From NCBI RefSeq assembly GCF_009745985.1, contig NZ_WFIX01000191.1, forward strand, positions 310,001-374,000: a DNA stretch of 64,000 nucleotides. The letters are read 5' to 3'. The translations under genes and the position numbers were made by a program. Numbering within the stretch: position 1 is the first letter of the stretch; every line of letters starts with the position of its first letter. The notes beneath the pieces were generated by a model that saw nothing but the letters and a program-made list of their open reading frames with translations, was not told where the DNA came from and made no database searches. Positions 8,978 through 16,982 of the stretch are shown here, piece by piece. Source of the DNA: Microbacterium karelineae (lineage in GTDB: Bacteria > Actinomycetota > Actinomycetes > Actinomycetales > Microbacteriaceae).

Positions 8978-10521
8978 CGGGATCCGCCCGGCGCCGCGTG
9001 CTCGTCGTCGGGTCCGGCATCGCCGGGCTGACGGCCGCGCTCCATGCCCGCGACGCGGGCGCCGATGCGACGATCCTCACGAAGTCGGTCGCGTCCGACG
9101 CCGCGACGGCGCACGCGCAGGGCGGGATCGCGGGCGTCGTCTTCCCGGACGACACCCACGATGCCCACGCGGCCGACACCCTGCGCGCTGCCGCCGGGCT
9201 CGCCGACGCGGCCGCCGTCCGCGCGCTCGTCGAGGACGGCACGCACCGCGTCGCCGAGCTCCTCGACCGCGGCGTCCGCTTCGATCGCGACGACGCGGGC
9301 CGACTCGCTCGCGGCCTCGAGGCCGCGCACTCCGTGTCCCGCGTCCTGCACGCGGGCGGCGACGCGACGGGGGCCGAGATCGAGCGCGCCCTGCTCGCCT
9401 CCGCGCGCGCCGCCGGCATCGAGATCATCGAGCGCGCGACGCTCGTCGACCTCGTCCGGGGCGCCGGATCCGTCGCGGGCGCCCGCGTGATGGATCCGGC
9501 GGGCCGCACCCGAGAGATCGCCGCCGACGCCGTCGTGCTCGCGACGGGAGGCGCGGGCCGCGTGTACGCGCACACGACGAATCCGCCGGTCGCGACCGGC
9601 GACGGCATCGCCGCCGCGATCCGTGCGGGCGCCGCCGTGCGCGACATGGAGTTCGTGCAGTTCCACCCGACCGTGCTCGCCGCGGGCGACCCCTTCCTCG
9701 TCTCGGAGGCCGTGCGCGGCGAGGGCGCTGCGCTCGTCGACGGCACCGGCCGCCGGTTCGCGTTCGACGCGCACCCCGACGGCGAGCTCGCGCCGCGCGA
9801 CGTCGTCGCCCGCGCGATCGCCGACTGCATGGCGCGCCAGGAGGGCCGGCCCGCCCTCCTCGACGCGACGGCGCTGGGCGCCGGGTTCCTCTCCCGGCGG
9901 TTCCCGACGATCGACCGCGCCGTGCGCGAGCGCGGGCTCGACTGGTCGCGCGAGCCGATCCCCGTGCGCCCCGCCGCGCACTACCTCATGGGCGGCGTCG
10001 CGACCGATCTCGAGGGGCGCACGAGCCTGCCCGGGCTCTTCGCGGCGGGAGAGGCCGCCCGCACGGGCGTGCACGGCGCGAACCGCCTCGCGTCGAACTC
10101 GCTCCTCGAGGGAGCCGTCTTCGGCGCGCGGGCCGGGCGGGCTGCTGCCCGGCGCGCCCGCCCCGGATGCACGACGACGCCGATTCTGGGTCTGAGGGGC
10201 CCAGAATCCGGTTCCCGGCGCGAGTCCGCAGAGATCTGGCGTCGTCGTGCAGCCGGCACCGCGCGGTTCGACCGCGAGGCGCTCGGCCGCCTCATGTGGG
10301 ATCGCGCCGGTCTCGCGCGGGACGGGGCCGGACTCGACGAGGCGGCGGAGCGCGTCGACGCCTGGATCGCGCACCTCGCCGCGCCGACCTCCCACACGGC
10401 GGTCGAGGACCGCAGCCTGCTCGTCGTCGCGCGCGAGATCATCCGCGCCGCGCGCGCCCGCAGCGCGTCGGTCGGCGCGCACCTCCGCACCGACGACGCG
10501 CGGGTGGGCCAGCCCGCGTGA
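8974..10521 (+). CDS. nadB: L-aspartate oxidase with in-frame palindromic insertion
   Basis: A 515-residue FAD-dependent L-aspartate oxidase that makes iminoaspartate for NadA. It has the dinucleotide fold VLVVGSGIAGLTAA, HAQGGIAG, VLHAGGDATG, MEFVQFHPT, RPAAHYLMGGV and GEAARTGVHGANRLASNSL. The GTG start overlaps nadA (GTGA). Residues about 399-426 (CTTTPILGLRGPESG onward) lie between the FAD domain and the C-terminal helical domain. They are encoded by a long perfect-armed palindrome at 10168-10251 and look like an inserted element of exactly 28 codons. All active-site blocks are intact, so function is likely kept. Confidence 0.94.
   Translation: MTGSARRRVLVVGSGIAGLTAALHARDAGADATILTKSVASDAATAHAQGGIAGVVFPDDTHDAHAADTLRAAAGLADAAAVRALVEDGTHRVAELLDRGVRFDRDDAGRLARGLEAAHSVSRVLHAGGDATGAEIERALLASARAAGIEIIERATLVDLVRGAGSVAGARVMDPAGRTREIAADAVVLATGGAGRVYAHTTNPPVATGDGIAAAIRAGAAVRDMEFVQFHPTVLAAGDPFLVSEAVRGEGAALVDGTGRRFAFDAHPDGELAPRDVVARAIADCMARQEGRPALLDATALGAGFLSRRFPTIDRAVRERGLDWSREPIPVRPAAHYLMGGVATDLEGRTSLPGLFAAGEAARTGVHGANRLASNSLLEGAVFGARAGRAAARRARPGCTTTPILGLRGPESGSRRESAEIWRRRAAGTARFDREALGRLMWDRAGLARDGAGLDEAAERVDAWIAHLAAPTSHTAVEDRSLLVVAREIIRAARARSASVGAHLRTDDARVGQPA
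10168..10251. repeat. 84-nt nested palindrome inserted in nadB
   Basis: Outer arms TGCACGACGACGCC (10168-10181) and GGCGTCGTCGTGCA (10238-10251) are perfectly complementary over 14 bp. Inside is a second hairpin, GATTCTGGG/CCCAGAATC (10182-10190 and 10200-10208). The element is 84 nt, a multiple of three, and is read through in frame. CGAGTCCGCAGAGAT within it is shared, with one mismatch, with the gcvP palindrome. It resembles REP-type or Rickettsia-style palindromic elements carried inside genes. Confidence 0.8.
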
Positions 10522-10549
10522 GGCGACACCGACGACTCCGGGAGACACC

Positions 10550-11416
10550 ATGCTGACGACCACCGCCATCGACCGCGTCGTCCGGGCCGCCCTCGACGAG
10601 GACGCGCCCTGGGGCGACATCACGAGCGACACGCTCATCCCGGCCTCCGCCAGCGCCGAGGCCGAGCTCGTCGCGCGCGAGCCCGGCGTCTTCAGCGGCG
10701 GCGCCGTGTTCGCCGCCGCATTCGCCGCGGCCGACCCCGCGATCCGCGTCGAGCTCGCCCTCGCCGATGGCGCCGTGTTCGGGGTCGGCGACCGGATCGC
10801 CCGCGTCGTGGGGCCCGCGCGTGCCGTGCTCCTGGGCGAGCGCGTCGCCCTCAACCTCACTCAGCGCCTGTCGGGCATCTCGACGCTCACCTCGCGATAC
10901 GTCGCGGCCGTCGCCGGCACGGGCGCGCGGATCGCCGACACGCGCAAGACGACGCCCGGACTGCGCGCCCTCGAGCGCCACGCCGTCGTGGCGGGCGGCG
11001 GGAGCAACCACCGCTTCTCGCTCTCCGACGCGGTCATGGCGAAGGACAACCATCTCGCCGTCCTCGCGGCGGCGTCGGGCGGATCCCTCGCCGACGCCCT
11101 GCGCGCCGCGCGGGCGCGCCTGCCGCACACGATGCACCTCGAGGTGGAGGTCGACCGGCTCGACCAGGTGGAGGAGGTGGTCGGCGCCGGCGTCGACACG
11201 ATCATGCTCGACAACTTCTCGCTCGACGATCTCCGCGCGGGCGTCGCGCTCGTCGCGGGCCGGGCCGCTGTCGAGGCGTCCGGCGGCGTCACCCTCGAGA
11301 CGGTCGGCGACATCGCCCGCACGGGCGTCGACGTGATCTCGGTCGGCGCCCTCACGCACTCGGCCCGCGCGATCGACCTCGGGCTCGACATCGAGCTCGA
11401 CAGCGGGACGCGGTGA
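10550..11416 (+). CDS. nadC: Nicotinate-nucleotide pyrophosphorylase (carboxylating)
   Basis: A 288-residue quinolinate phosphoribosyltransferase that forms nicotinate mononucleotide from quinolinate and PRPP. Motifs: EDAPWGDITSD, ERVALNLTQRLSGISTLT, DTRKTTPGLRALERHAVVAGGG, AKDNH, EVEVDRL, MLDNFS and EASGGVTLETV. ATG at 10550 has GGGAG seven bases upstream. It lies 28 bp after nadB and overlaps the desulfurase start by 4 bp. It completes aspartate to NaMN with nadA and nadB. Confidence 0.97.
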   Translation: MLTTTAIDRVVRAALDEDAPWGDITSDTLIPASASAEAELVAREPGVFSGGAVFAAAFAAADPAIRVELALADGAVFGVGDRIARVVGPARAVLLGERVALNLTQRLSGISTLTSRYVAAVAGTGARIADTRKTTPGLRALERHAVVAGGGSNHRFSLSDAVMAKDNHLAVLAAASGGSLADALRAARARLPHTMHLEVEVDRLDQVEEVVGAGVDTIMLDNFSLDDLRAGVALVAGRAAVEASGGVTLETVGDIARTGVDVISVGALTHSARAIDLGLDIELDSGTR

Positions 11417-12567
11417 CGATGTACCTCGACCACGCGGCGACGACGCCCGTCCGGCGCGAGGTCCTCCAGGCGATGACGCCGTTCCTCACGTCGGAGTTCG
11501 GCAACCCCTCGAGCACGCACGCCGCCGGCGACGCCGCCCTGCGCGCGCTCGAGGACGCCCGCCGCACCGTCGCACGGCACCTCGGCATGCGCGCGGGCGA
11601 CGTCGTGTTCACCTCGGGCGGCACGGAGTCGAACAACCTCGGCGTCAAGGGGATCGCGATCGCGGCGATGGCCGACCGCGGGGCGCGGCACGTCGTCACG
11701 ACGGCGATCGAGCACTCGTCCGTGCTCGCCTCGGTCCGATACCTCGAGCGGGTCCACGGATTCGACGCGACGATCGTGCCGGTCGGCGCCGACGGCCTGA
11801 TCGACCCCGCCGCGATCGCGTCCGCCCTGCGCCCCGACACGTGCGTCGTCGCGCTCGGCGTCGCGAACAACGAGATCGGCACGGTCCAGCCCGTCGACGC
11901 CGTGCGCGAGCTCTGCCGCGACGCGGGCGTCCCCCTGCACGTCGACGCCGTGCAGGCCGCGGGCTGGCTGCCCCTGAGCCAGGGCGACGAGGGCCGCGCG
12001 CCGATCGCCGACGCCGTCGCCGTCTCGGGCCACAAGCTGGGTGCGCCGAAGGGCACGGGGGCGCTCGCGGCGCGGCGCCGGATCCGCGTCGAGCCGCTCC
12101 TCCACGGCGGGGGCCAGGAGGGCGGGCGGCGCTCGGGCACGGAGTCCGTCGCGGGCGCCGTCGCCGTCGCGACCGCCCTCGAGCTGGCCGAGCGCGAGCG
12201 CGTCGAGGTCGCACAGCGCGTCGGTCGGATCCGCGACGCGTTCGTCACCGATGTGCGCGCCCGCATCCCGTCCGCGCGGATCACGGGGCGCCCCGACGCG
12301 CGCCTCCCGCACATCGCGAGCTTCGTCTTCCCCGGCGTGAACGGCGAGGCGCTGCTCGTGGACCTCGACCGCCAGGGCGTCCTGGCATCGAGCGGATCCG
12401 CCTGCCGTGCCGGCAGCACGGATCCCTCGCACGTGCTCCTCGCGTGCGGGATCGACCCCGATCTCGCCCGCACGGCCGTGCGGTTCTCGCTCTCCCACGG
12501 CCAGACAGACGACCTCGGCCCCGTCTCCCGCGCGCTCGCGGACGCGGTCGATAGGCTCGCGGTGTGA
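11413..12567 (+). CDS. Cysteine desulfurase (NifS/IscS-like) of the NAD operon
   Basis: A 384-residue class V aminotransferase-fold enzyme that takes sulfur from cysteine for Fe-S clusters. The PLP lysine is K208 (SGHKLGAPKG), the catalytic cysteine C331 (SSGSACRAGSTDPSH), and EFGNPSSTHAAG and TSGGTESNNL are present. The cysteine loop is of the long group-I type. It starts at a GTG overlapping the nadC stop. Its place inside the NAD operon suggests it matures the oxygen-sensitive cluster of NadA, as proposed for NifS-like genes next to nadA in other bacteria; this role is inference. Confidence 0.93.
   Translation: MTMYLDHAATTPVRREVLQAMTPFLTSEFGNPSSTHAAGDAALRALEDARRTVARHLGMRAGDVVFTSGGTESNNLGVKGIAIAAMADRGARHVVTTAIEHSSVLASVRYLERVHGFDATIVPVGADGLIDPAAIASALRPDTCVVALGVANNEIGTVQPVDAVRELCRDAGVPLHVDAVQAAGWLPLSQGDEGRAPIADAVAVSGHKLGAPKGTGALAARRRIRVEPLLHGGGQEGGRRSGTESVAGAVAVATALELAERERVEVAQRVGRIRDAFVTDVRARIPSARITGRPDARLPHIASFVFPGVNGEALLVDLDRQGVLASSGSACRAGSTDPSHVLLACGIDPDLARTAVRFSLSHGQTDDLGPVSRALADAVDRLAV
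12552..12557 (+). promoter_or_regulatory. Possible internal leaderless promoter for nrtR (TAGGCT)
   Basis: TAGGCT lies inside the end of the desulfurase gene, six bases before the nrtR GTG. This is the arrangement seen at other leaderless starts here. It would let the regulator be made independently of the operon promoter. Confidence 0.35.
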
Positions 12568-13256
12568 CAGCACCGGCAGATGATCCGATCCGCGTCGCCG
12601 TCTCGACCGTGATCTTCTCGGTGCGCGCGGACGACGACCGCGACGTGCTGATGATCCCTCTCGTGCGCCGCACCCGCGAGCCGCATCTCGGGATGTGGGC
12701 GCTGCCCGGCGGCTGGCTCGGCGCCGCCGAGGGGCTCGACGATGCGGCGTCGCGCACCCTCGGCGAGACGACCGGGCTCGCCCCGACGTGGCTCGAGCAG
12801 CTCTACTCGTTCGGCGACGTCGACCGTTCGCCCTCGCGCGTCGTGTCGATCATCTACTGGGCGCTGCTGCGCAGCGACCTCGTCGAGGCGCAGCGCGCGA
12901 CCGCCGACGCCCCGCGGAACGTCGCGTGGTTCGATGTCGATGACCTGCCCCGACTGGCGTTCGACCACAACCGCATCGTCGACTACGCCGTCTGGCGCCT
13001 GCGCAACAAGGCGGGCTACAGCCGGATCGCGGCCGCGCTCCTCCCCGACGAGTTCACGCTCGCCGAACTGCGCGCCGTCTACGAGACGGTGCTGGGCAAG
13101 CGCCTCGACCCGTCGAACTTCCGCCGGCTGCTGGAGAGCTCAGAGGCCCTCGTGCCGACGGAGCGCTTCCGCACGGGGTCCCACCGCCCCGCGCGCATCT
13201 TCCGCTACAACAGCGACGTCGACCTCGCCGAGCGCGGGCCCCTCACCCACCGCTGA
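12564..13256 (+). CDS. nrtR: NrtR-type Nudix-related transcriptional regulator of NAD synthesis
   Basis: A 230-residue protein with an N-terminal Nudix-like domain (about 10-140) and a C-terminal winged helix (about 150-225), the NrtR architecture. The Nudix box is degenerate: GGWLGAAEGLDDAASRTLGE lacks the normal REXXEE run. This fits the family, where the domain senses ADP-ribose rather than hydrolysing. The C-terminal YETVLGKRLDPSNFRRLL is the DNA-binding hallmark. The GTG overlaps the desulfurase stop (GTGA). It probably represses nadA-nadB-nadC through the two boxes upstream of nadA. Its last ~117 bp overlap the antisense ABC exporter gene. Confidence 0.88.
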   Translation: MTAPADDPIRVAVSTVIFSVRADDDRDVLMIPLVRRTREPHLGMWALPGGWLGAAEGLDDAASRTLGETTGLAPTWLEQLYSFGDVDRSPSRVVSIIYWALLRSDLVEAQRATADAPRNVAWFDVDDLPRLAFDHNRIVDYAVWRLRNKAGYSRIAAALLPDEFTLAELRAVYETVLGKRLDPSNFRRLLESSEALVPTERFRTGSHRPARIFRYNSDVDLAERGPLTHR

Positions 13257-15143
13257 TCGCGGATCCGCCGCCGATCGACCCTGGGCCGCCTGCAGCTGCT
13301 CGGCGGCGAGGGAGGCGTACAGGCCGCCCCGCGCGATGAGCTCGTCGTGCGCGCCCGACTCGACGATGCGCCCGTCCTGCAGCACGTGGATCACGTCGGC
13401 ATCGATCACGGTCGACAGCCGGTGCGCGATCGTGACGGTCGTGCGACCACGCGCCGCCGAGTCGACGGCCTCCTGCACGACGCGCTCGCTCATGGTGTCG
13501 AGGGCGCTCGTCGCCTCGTCGAGCAGCAGGACGGGCGGATCCTTGAGGAGCACCCGCGCGATCGCGATCCGCTGCTTCTCGCCTCCCGAGAGGCGGTATC
13601 CACGCTCGCCCGCGATCGTGTCGTACCCGCGCTCGAAGCTCATGATCTTGTCGTGGATGTTCGCCTGACGGCAGGCGCGCTCGATCTCCGCATCCGTGGC
13701 GTCGGGCTTCGCGTAGCGCAGATTGTCTCGGATCGACGCGTGGAAGAGGTAGGTCTCCTGGCTGACGATCCCGACGTGATCGATGATGGATCCGCCCGCG
13801 AGGTCGCGCACATCGGATCCGGCGAACAGCACCTGCCCGCTCGACGCCTCATACATCCGCGGCGTGAGGTACAGCACGGTGGTCTTGCCCGCGCCTGACG
13901 GGCCGACGAATGCGACGTGCTGCCCCGGCTCGGCGACGAACGAGACGCCGTCGAGGGTCGGGACGGCGTTCGCCGGTGCGTCCGGATACCGGAACGTGAC
14001 GTCGCGGAACTCGATGCGGCCGATGGGCCCCGGCGCATCGGCGACATCGGCGGCGCCCGCCCGATCGGCGATCGCCGGTCGCAGGTCGAGATACTCGAAG
14101 ATGCGCGCGAACAGGGCCGATGAGGTCTGCACCTCGAGGGCGACGCGCATGAGGCTCGTGAGCGGCATGAGCAGGCGTGCCTGCACGGTCGTGAACGCGA
14201 CGATCGCGCCGGCCGTGATGGCGCCGACATCGCCCGCCATGAGGAAGCCCGCCGCGAGGTAGATGATGGCCGGCACAGACGACATGAGGATCATCACCAC
14301 GGCGAAGAAGCCCTGGCCGCTCATCGTCTGGCGCACCTGCAGAACGATCTGCCGGGCGTTCTCGTCAGCGTATCGCGCCGATTCCGACCGCTGCCGGTTG
14401 AACGACTTCGACAGGAGGATCCCCGAGACGCTCAGCGTCTCCTGCGTGATCGCCGTCAGCTCCGACAGCGACTGCTGGGTCTCGGACGCGATGCGGGCGC
14501 GCACCTGTCCGACGCGGCGCTGCACGAACACGAGGGGCGGCATGACGATGAGCGCGATGATCGTGAGGCGCCAGTCGATGAGCACCATGGCGACGATCGA
14601 CGCGATCACCGTCACGGTGTTGCCGAGGATGCTCGTGACGGTGCTCGTGAGCACACCGGAGACGCCACCGACGTCGTTCTGCAGCCGCGACTGGATGATC
14701 CCGGTCTTCGTGCGCGTGAAGAAGCCGAGCTCCATCGACTGCAGGTGCTCGAACATGCGGATCCGCAGATCGCCCGTGACCCGGTTGCCGACGCTCGATG
14801 TCATCCACGTCTGCACGACCTGCACAGCGGCGCTCGCGACGTACAGCCCGATCATGAGGGCGACGAGACCACCGAGCAGCGCAAGCTGCACAGCGCCCCC
14901 TGCGGGGAACAGCGCCTCGTCGAACACGCGCTGGATCACGAGCGGCGGCACGACGCCGAGCGCCGCACCGAGCACGACGAGCAGTGCTGTGACGAGGATC
15001 TTCCCCCGGTACGGGCGGAAAAGTGCGGCGACCCGCCTGCCCAGGTCCGGCACATGCGGCGCCTCGGCATTCTCCTTGCGCTGGGCGCGCTCGTCGATCG
15101 GTCTCATCCCCCGTCCTCCGCCCATCGGCCGCCCCATGCTCAC
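13140..15143 (-). CDS. ABC exporter, fused membrane and ATPase domains
   Basis: A 667-residue half-transporter of the MsbA/LmrA type. About six membrane segments (about 45-330) are followed by an ATPase with Walker A GPSGAGKTT, signature LSGGEKQRIAIARVL, Walker B VLLLDEATSALD and H-loop TIAHRLST. It probably works as a homodimer exporting a hydrophobic compound or drug. GTG at 15143 is supported by TAGGCT six bases upstream (leaderless). Oddity: after the natural end (YASLAAEQLQAA) the frame continues ~40 residues into the antisense of nrtR, a 117-bp convergent overlap. Confidence 0.92.
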   Translation of the reverse strand: MSMGRPMGGGRGMRPIDERAQRKENAEAPHVPDLGRRVAALFRPYRGKILVTALLVVLGAALGVVPPLVIQRVFDEALFPAGGAVQLALLGGLVALMIGLYVASAAVQVVQTWMTSSVGNRVTGDLRIRMFEHLQSMELGFFTRTKTGIIQSRLQNDVGGVSGVLTSTVTSILGNTVTVIASIVAMVLIDWRLTIIALIVMPPLVFVQRRVGQVRARIASETQQSLSELTAITQETLSVSGILLSKSFNRQRSESARYADENARQIVLQVRQTMSGQGFFAVVMILMSSVPAIIYLAAGFLMAGDVGAITAGAIVAFTTVQARLLMPLTSLMRVALEVQTSSALFARIFEYLDLRPAIADRAGAADVADAPGPIGRIEFRDVTFRYPDAPANAVPTLDGVSFVAEPGQHVAFVGPSGAGKTTVLYLTPRMYEASSGQVLFAGSDVRDLAGGSIIDHVGIVSQETYLFHASIRDNLRYAKPDATDAEIERACRQANIHDKIMSFERGYDTIAGERGYRLSGGEKQRIAIARVLLKDPPVLLLDEATSALDTMSERVVQEAVDSAARGRTTVTIAHRLSTVIDADVIHVLQDGRIVESGAHDELIARGGLYASLAAEQLQAAQGRSAADPRSAVGEGPALGEVDVAVVAEDARGAVGPRAEALRRHEGL

Positions 15144-15149
15144 GAGACG

Positions 15150-15155
15150 AGCCTA
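15150..15155 (-). promoter_or_regulatory. -10 hexamer TAGGCT of the ABC exporter (leaderless)
   Basis: On the minus strand TAGGCT is followed by six bases and then the GTG start at 15143, with no Shine-Dalgarno. Confidence 0.5.
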
Positions 15156-15320
15156 TTGCCCGTGCGGGCCTGCGGCGCCGGGTGACCGGCGGGTGAATTT
15201 CCGGGCCGATCGGGAATGTTCCGCGTGAGGGCGCCGTTAGACTGGAACGTCTGCCTGCGAGGGGTCTGTCACCGCCCCTGGCCCGAGGCGGAATCATCCT
15301 TCTGCACGGAGCTCACTCTC

Positions 15321-16805
15321 TTGACGACAGATACCGCGAACGTGCGCACTCAGCCCGCGCACCACGACACGATCGATCCCGCCGGAATGCGCGTGATCTG
15401 GCTGCTTCTCGTCGCCGCCTTCGTGGCGATCCTGAACGAGACGACGATGGCGATCGCCATCCCCGAGCTCAACGTGAGCCTCGGGATCCCGCCCGAGCAG
15501 GGGCAGTGGCTCACGAGCGGGTTCATGCTCACCATGGCGGTCGTCATCCCGACGACCGGCTTCCTGCTGCAGCGCTTCACGACCAGGCAGGTGTTCCTCG
15601 CCGCGATCATCGCGTTCGCCGTCGGCACCGCGATCTGCCTCGTCGCGCCCGGCTTCCTCCTCCTGCTCGTCGGCCGCGTCGTGCAGGCCGCCGGCACGGG
15701 CATCATGATGCCGTTGCTGATGACCACGCTGATGAACGTCGTGCCCGCGCACTCGCGCGGCCGCATGATGGGGCGGGTCGGCATGGTCATCTCGCTCGCG
15801 CCGGCTCTCGGCCCGACGCTCTCGGGAATCATCCTCGACAACCTCGGGTGGCGCTGGCTGTTCGGCATCATCCTGCCGATCGCCCTCATCGCGATGGCGC
15901 TCGGCGCGAAGTGGATGACCAACCTCGGCGAGACGACGAACGCGCCGATCGATGTGCTGTCGGTGGTCCTCTCGGCACCCGCCTTCGGCGGCATCGTCTA
16001 CGGACTCAGCCAGATCGGCGGCGGCCACGGCGGCGAGGCGAGCGGCTCGGGCGCGATCGCCTGGCTGGTCCTCGCCGGCGGCGTGGTGTTCCTCGGGATC
16101 TTCGTCTGGCGCCAGCTCACCCTGCAGAGGAAGGACGACGCGCTGCTCGACCTGCGCGTGTTCGCCTCCCGCAACTACCTCGTCGCCGTCGTCATCATGG
16201 CGGTCGTGTCGATGGCGATGTTCGGGACCTTCTCTCTCCTGCCGCTGTACCTCCAGGACGTCGCCGAGCTCGCCCCGACGCAGGCGGGCCTCGTGCTGCT
16301 CCCCGGATCGGTCCTCATGGGCATCCTCGGCCCCATCATGGGCCGGATCTACGATGCGCGCGGCCCGAAGACCCTGCTCATCCCGGGAACGATCATGATC
16401 GCCGCGGCGATGTTCACCTATTCGACGGCGACCCCCGCGACGCCGACGGCGTTCCTCGTGATCGTGCAGATCGTGATGTCGCTCGGCCTCGCGAGCTCGT
16501 TCACGCCGCTGTTCTCGGCGTCGCTCGGTTCGCTCGAGCGTCGTCTCTACTCACACGGATCCGCCGCGCTGAACACGCTGCAGCAGGTCGGCGGTGCGGC
16601 GGGCACCGCGCTGCTGATCGCCATCTACTCGACCGCCCTGCACGCCGGGGAGGCCGAGGGGCTGTCGATCCCCGAGGCGGGCACGCCGGGTGCACACGCC
16701 GCGTTCTTCGTCGCCGCCTGCATCGCGCTCGTTCCGGTCGTGCTCTCGTTCTTCGTGCGGAAGCCGGCTGACGACCAGGAGGTCGGCGCCCCCGCCGGCC
16801 ACTGA
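15321..16805 (+). CDS. MFS multidrug exporter, DHA2 (EmrB/QacA) type
   Basis: A 494-residue major facilitator with about 14 predicted membrane segments. Family segments: LNETTMAIAIPEL in TM1, QWLTSGFMLTMAVVIPTTGFL, the motif-C-like region GPTLSGIILDNLGWRWLF, and GPIMGRIYDARGPK. It should be a proton-driven drug or metabolite exporter in the cytoplasmic membrane. TTG at 15321 is proposed: GGAG lies nine bases upstream and the protein then opens with a short polar tail. The open frame begins at 15216, but that would add an atypical cysteine-containing leader. It diverges from the ABC exporter across ~180 bp and ends at a very strong terminator. Confidence 0.88.
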   Translation: MTTDTANVRTQPAHHDTIDPAGMRVIWLLLVAAFVAILNETTMAIAIPELNVSLGIPPEQGQWLTSGFMLTMAVVIPTTGFLLQRFTTRQVFLAAIIAFAVGTAICLVAPGFLLLLVGRVVQAAGTGIMMPLLMTTLMNVVPAHSRGRMMGRVGMVISLAPALGPTLSGIILDNLGWRWLFGIILPIALIAMALGAKWMTNLGETTNAPIDVLSVVLSAPAFGGIVYGLSQIGGGHGGEASGSGAIAWLVLAGGVVFLGIFVWRQLTLQRKDDALLDLRVFASRNYLVAVVIMAVVSMAMFGTFSLLPLYLQDVAELAPTQAGLVLLPGSVLMGILGPIMGRIYDARGPKTLLIPGTIMIAAAMFTYSTATPATPTAFLVIVQIVMSLGLASSFTPLFSASLGSLERRLYSHGSAALNTLQQVGGAAGTALLIAIYSTALHAGEAEGLSIPEAGTPGAHAAFFVAACIALVPVVLSFFVRKPADDQEVGAPAGH

Positions 16806-16806
16806 C

Positions 16807-16858
16807 CCGCACGCAGAGGCCCGCCGCACCTCACGGTGCGGCGGGCCTCTGCGTGCGG
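16807..16858. terminator. Perfect 24-bp stem terminator after the MFS gene
   Basis: A 24-bp arm starting CCGCACGCAGAGG and its exact complement ending CCTCTGCGTGCGG flank a 4-nt loop TCAC, starting one base after the MFS stop. No U-tract follows, as is common in Actinobacteria. Confidence 0.85.
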
Positions 16859-16873
16859 TCGGAGATGTTGCGT

Positions 16874-16911
16874 CTCCAACGTTGTAGAACTTCCCTCCAA
16901 CGTTGTAGCCT
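16874..16911 (+). promoter_or_regulatory. Arabinanase promoter with two CAACGTTG operators
   Basis: CTCCAACGTTGTAG occurs twice, at 16874-16887 and 16895-16908, exactly 21 bp (two helical turns) apart. Each contains the 8-bp palindrome CAACGTTG with the central CG typical of LacI-family operators. TTGTAG (16883-16888) and TAGCCT (16906-16911) are 17 bp apart and could be -35 and -10, so bound repressor would block the promoter. No regulator gene is adjacent. Confidence 0.6.
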
Positions 16912-16982
16912 GCTTTCGCATCGAGGCCGATGCCCCGCGCGCGAGCCCGGGAGTTCACCGCCGAACCACTCGAGGAGCCGAC

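Noticed and set aside
15216-15320. MFS start at 15216
   Set aside because: It would add 35 atypical residues; TTG at 15321 has GGAG at correct distance and gives a normal MFS N-terminus.
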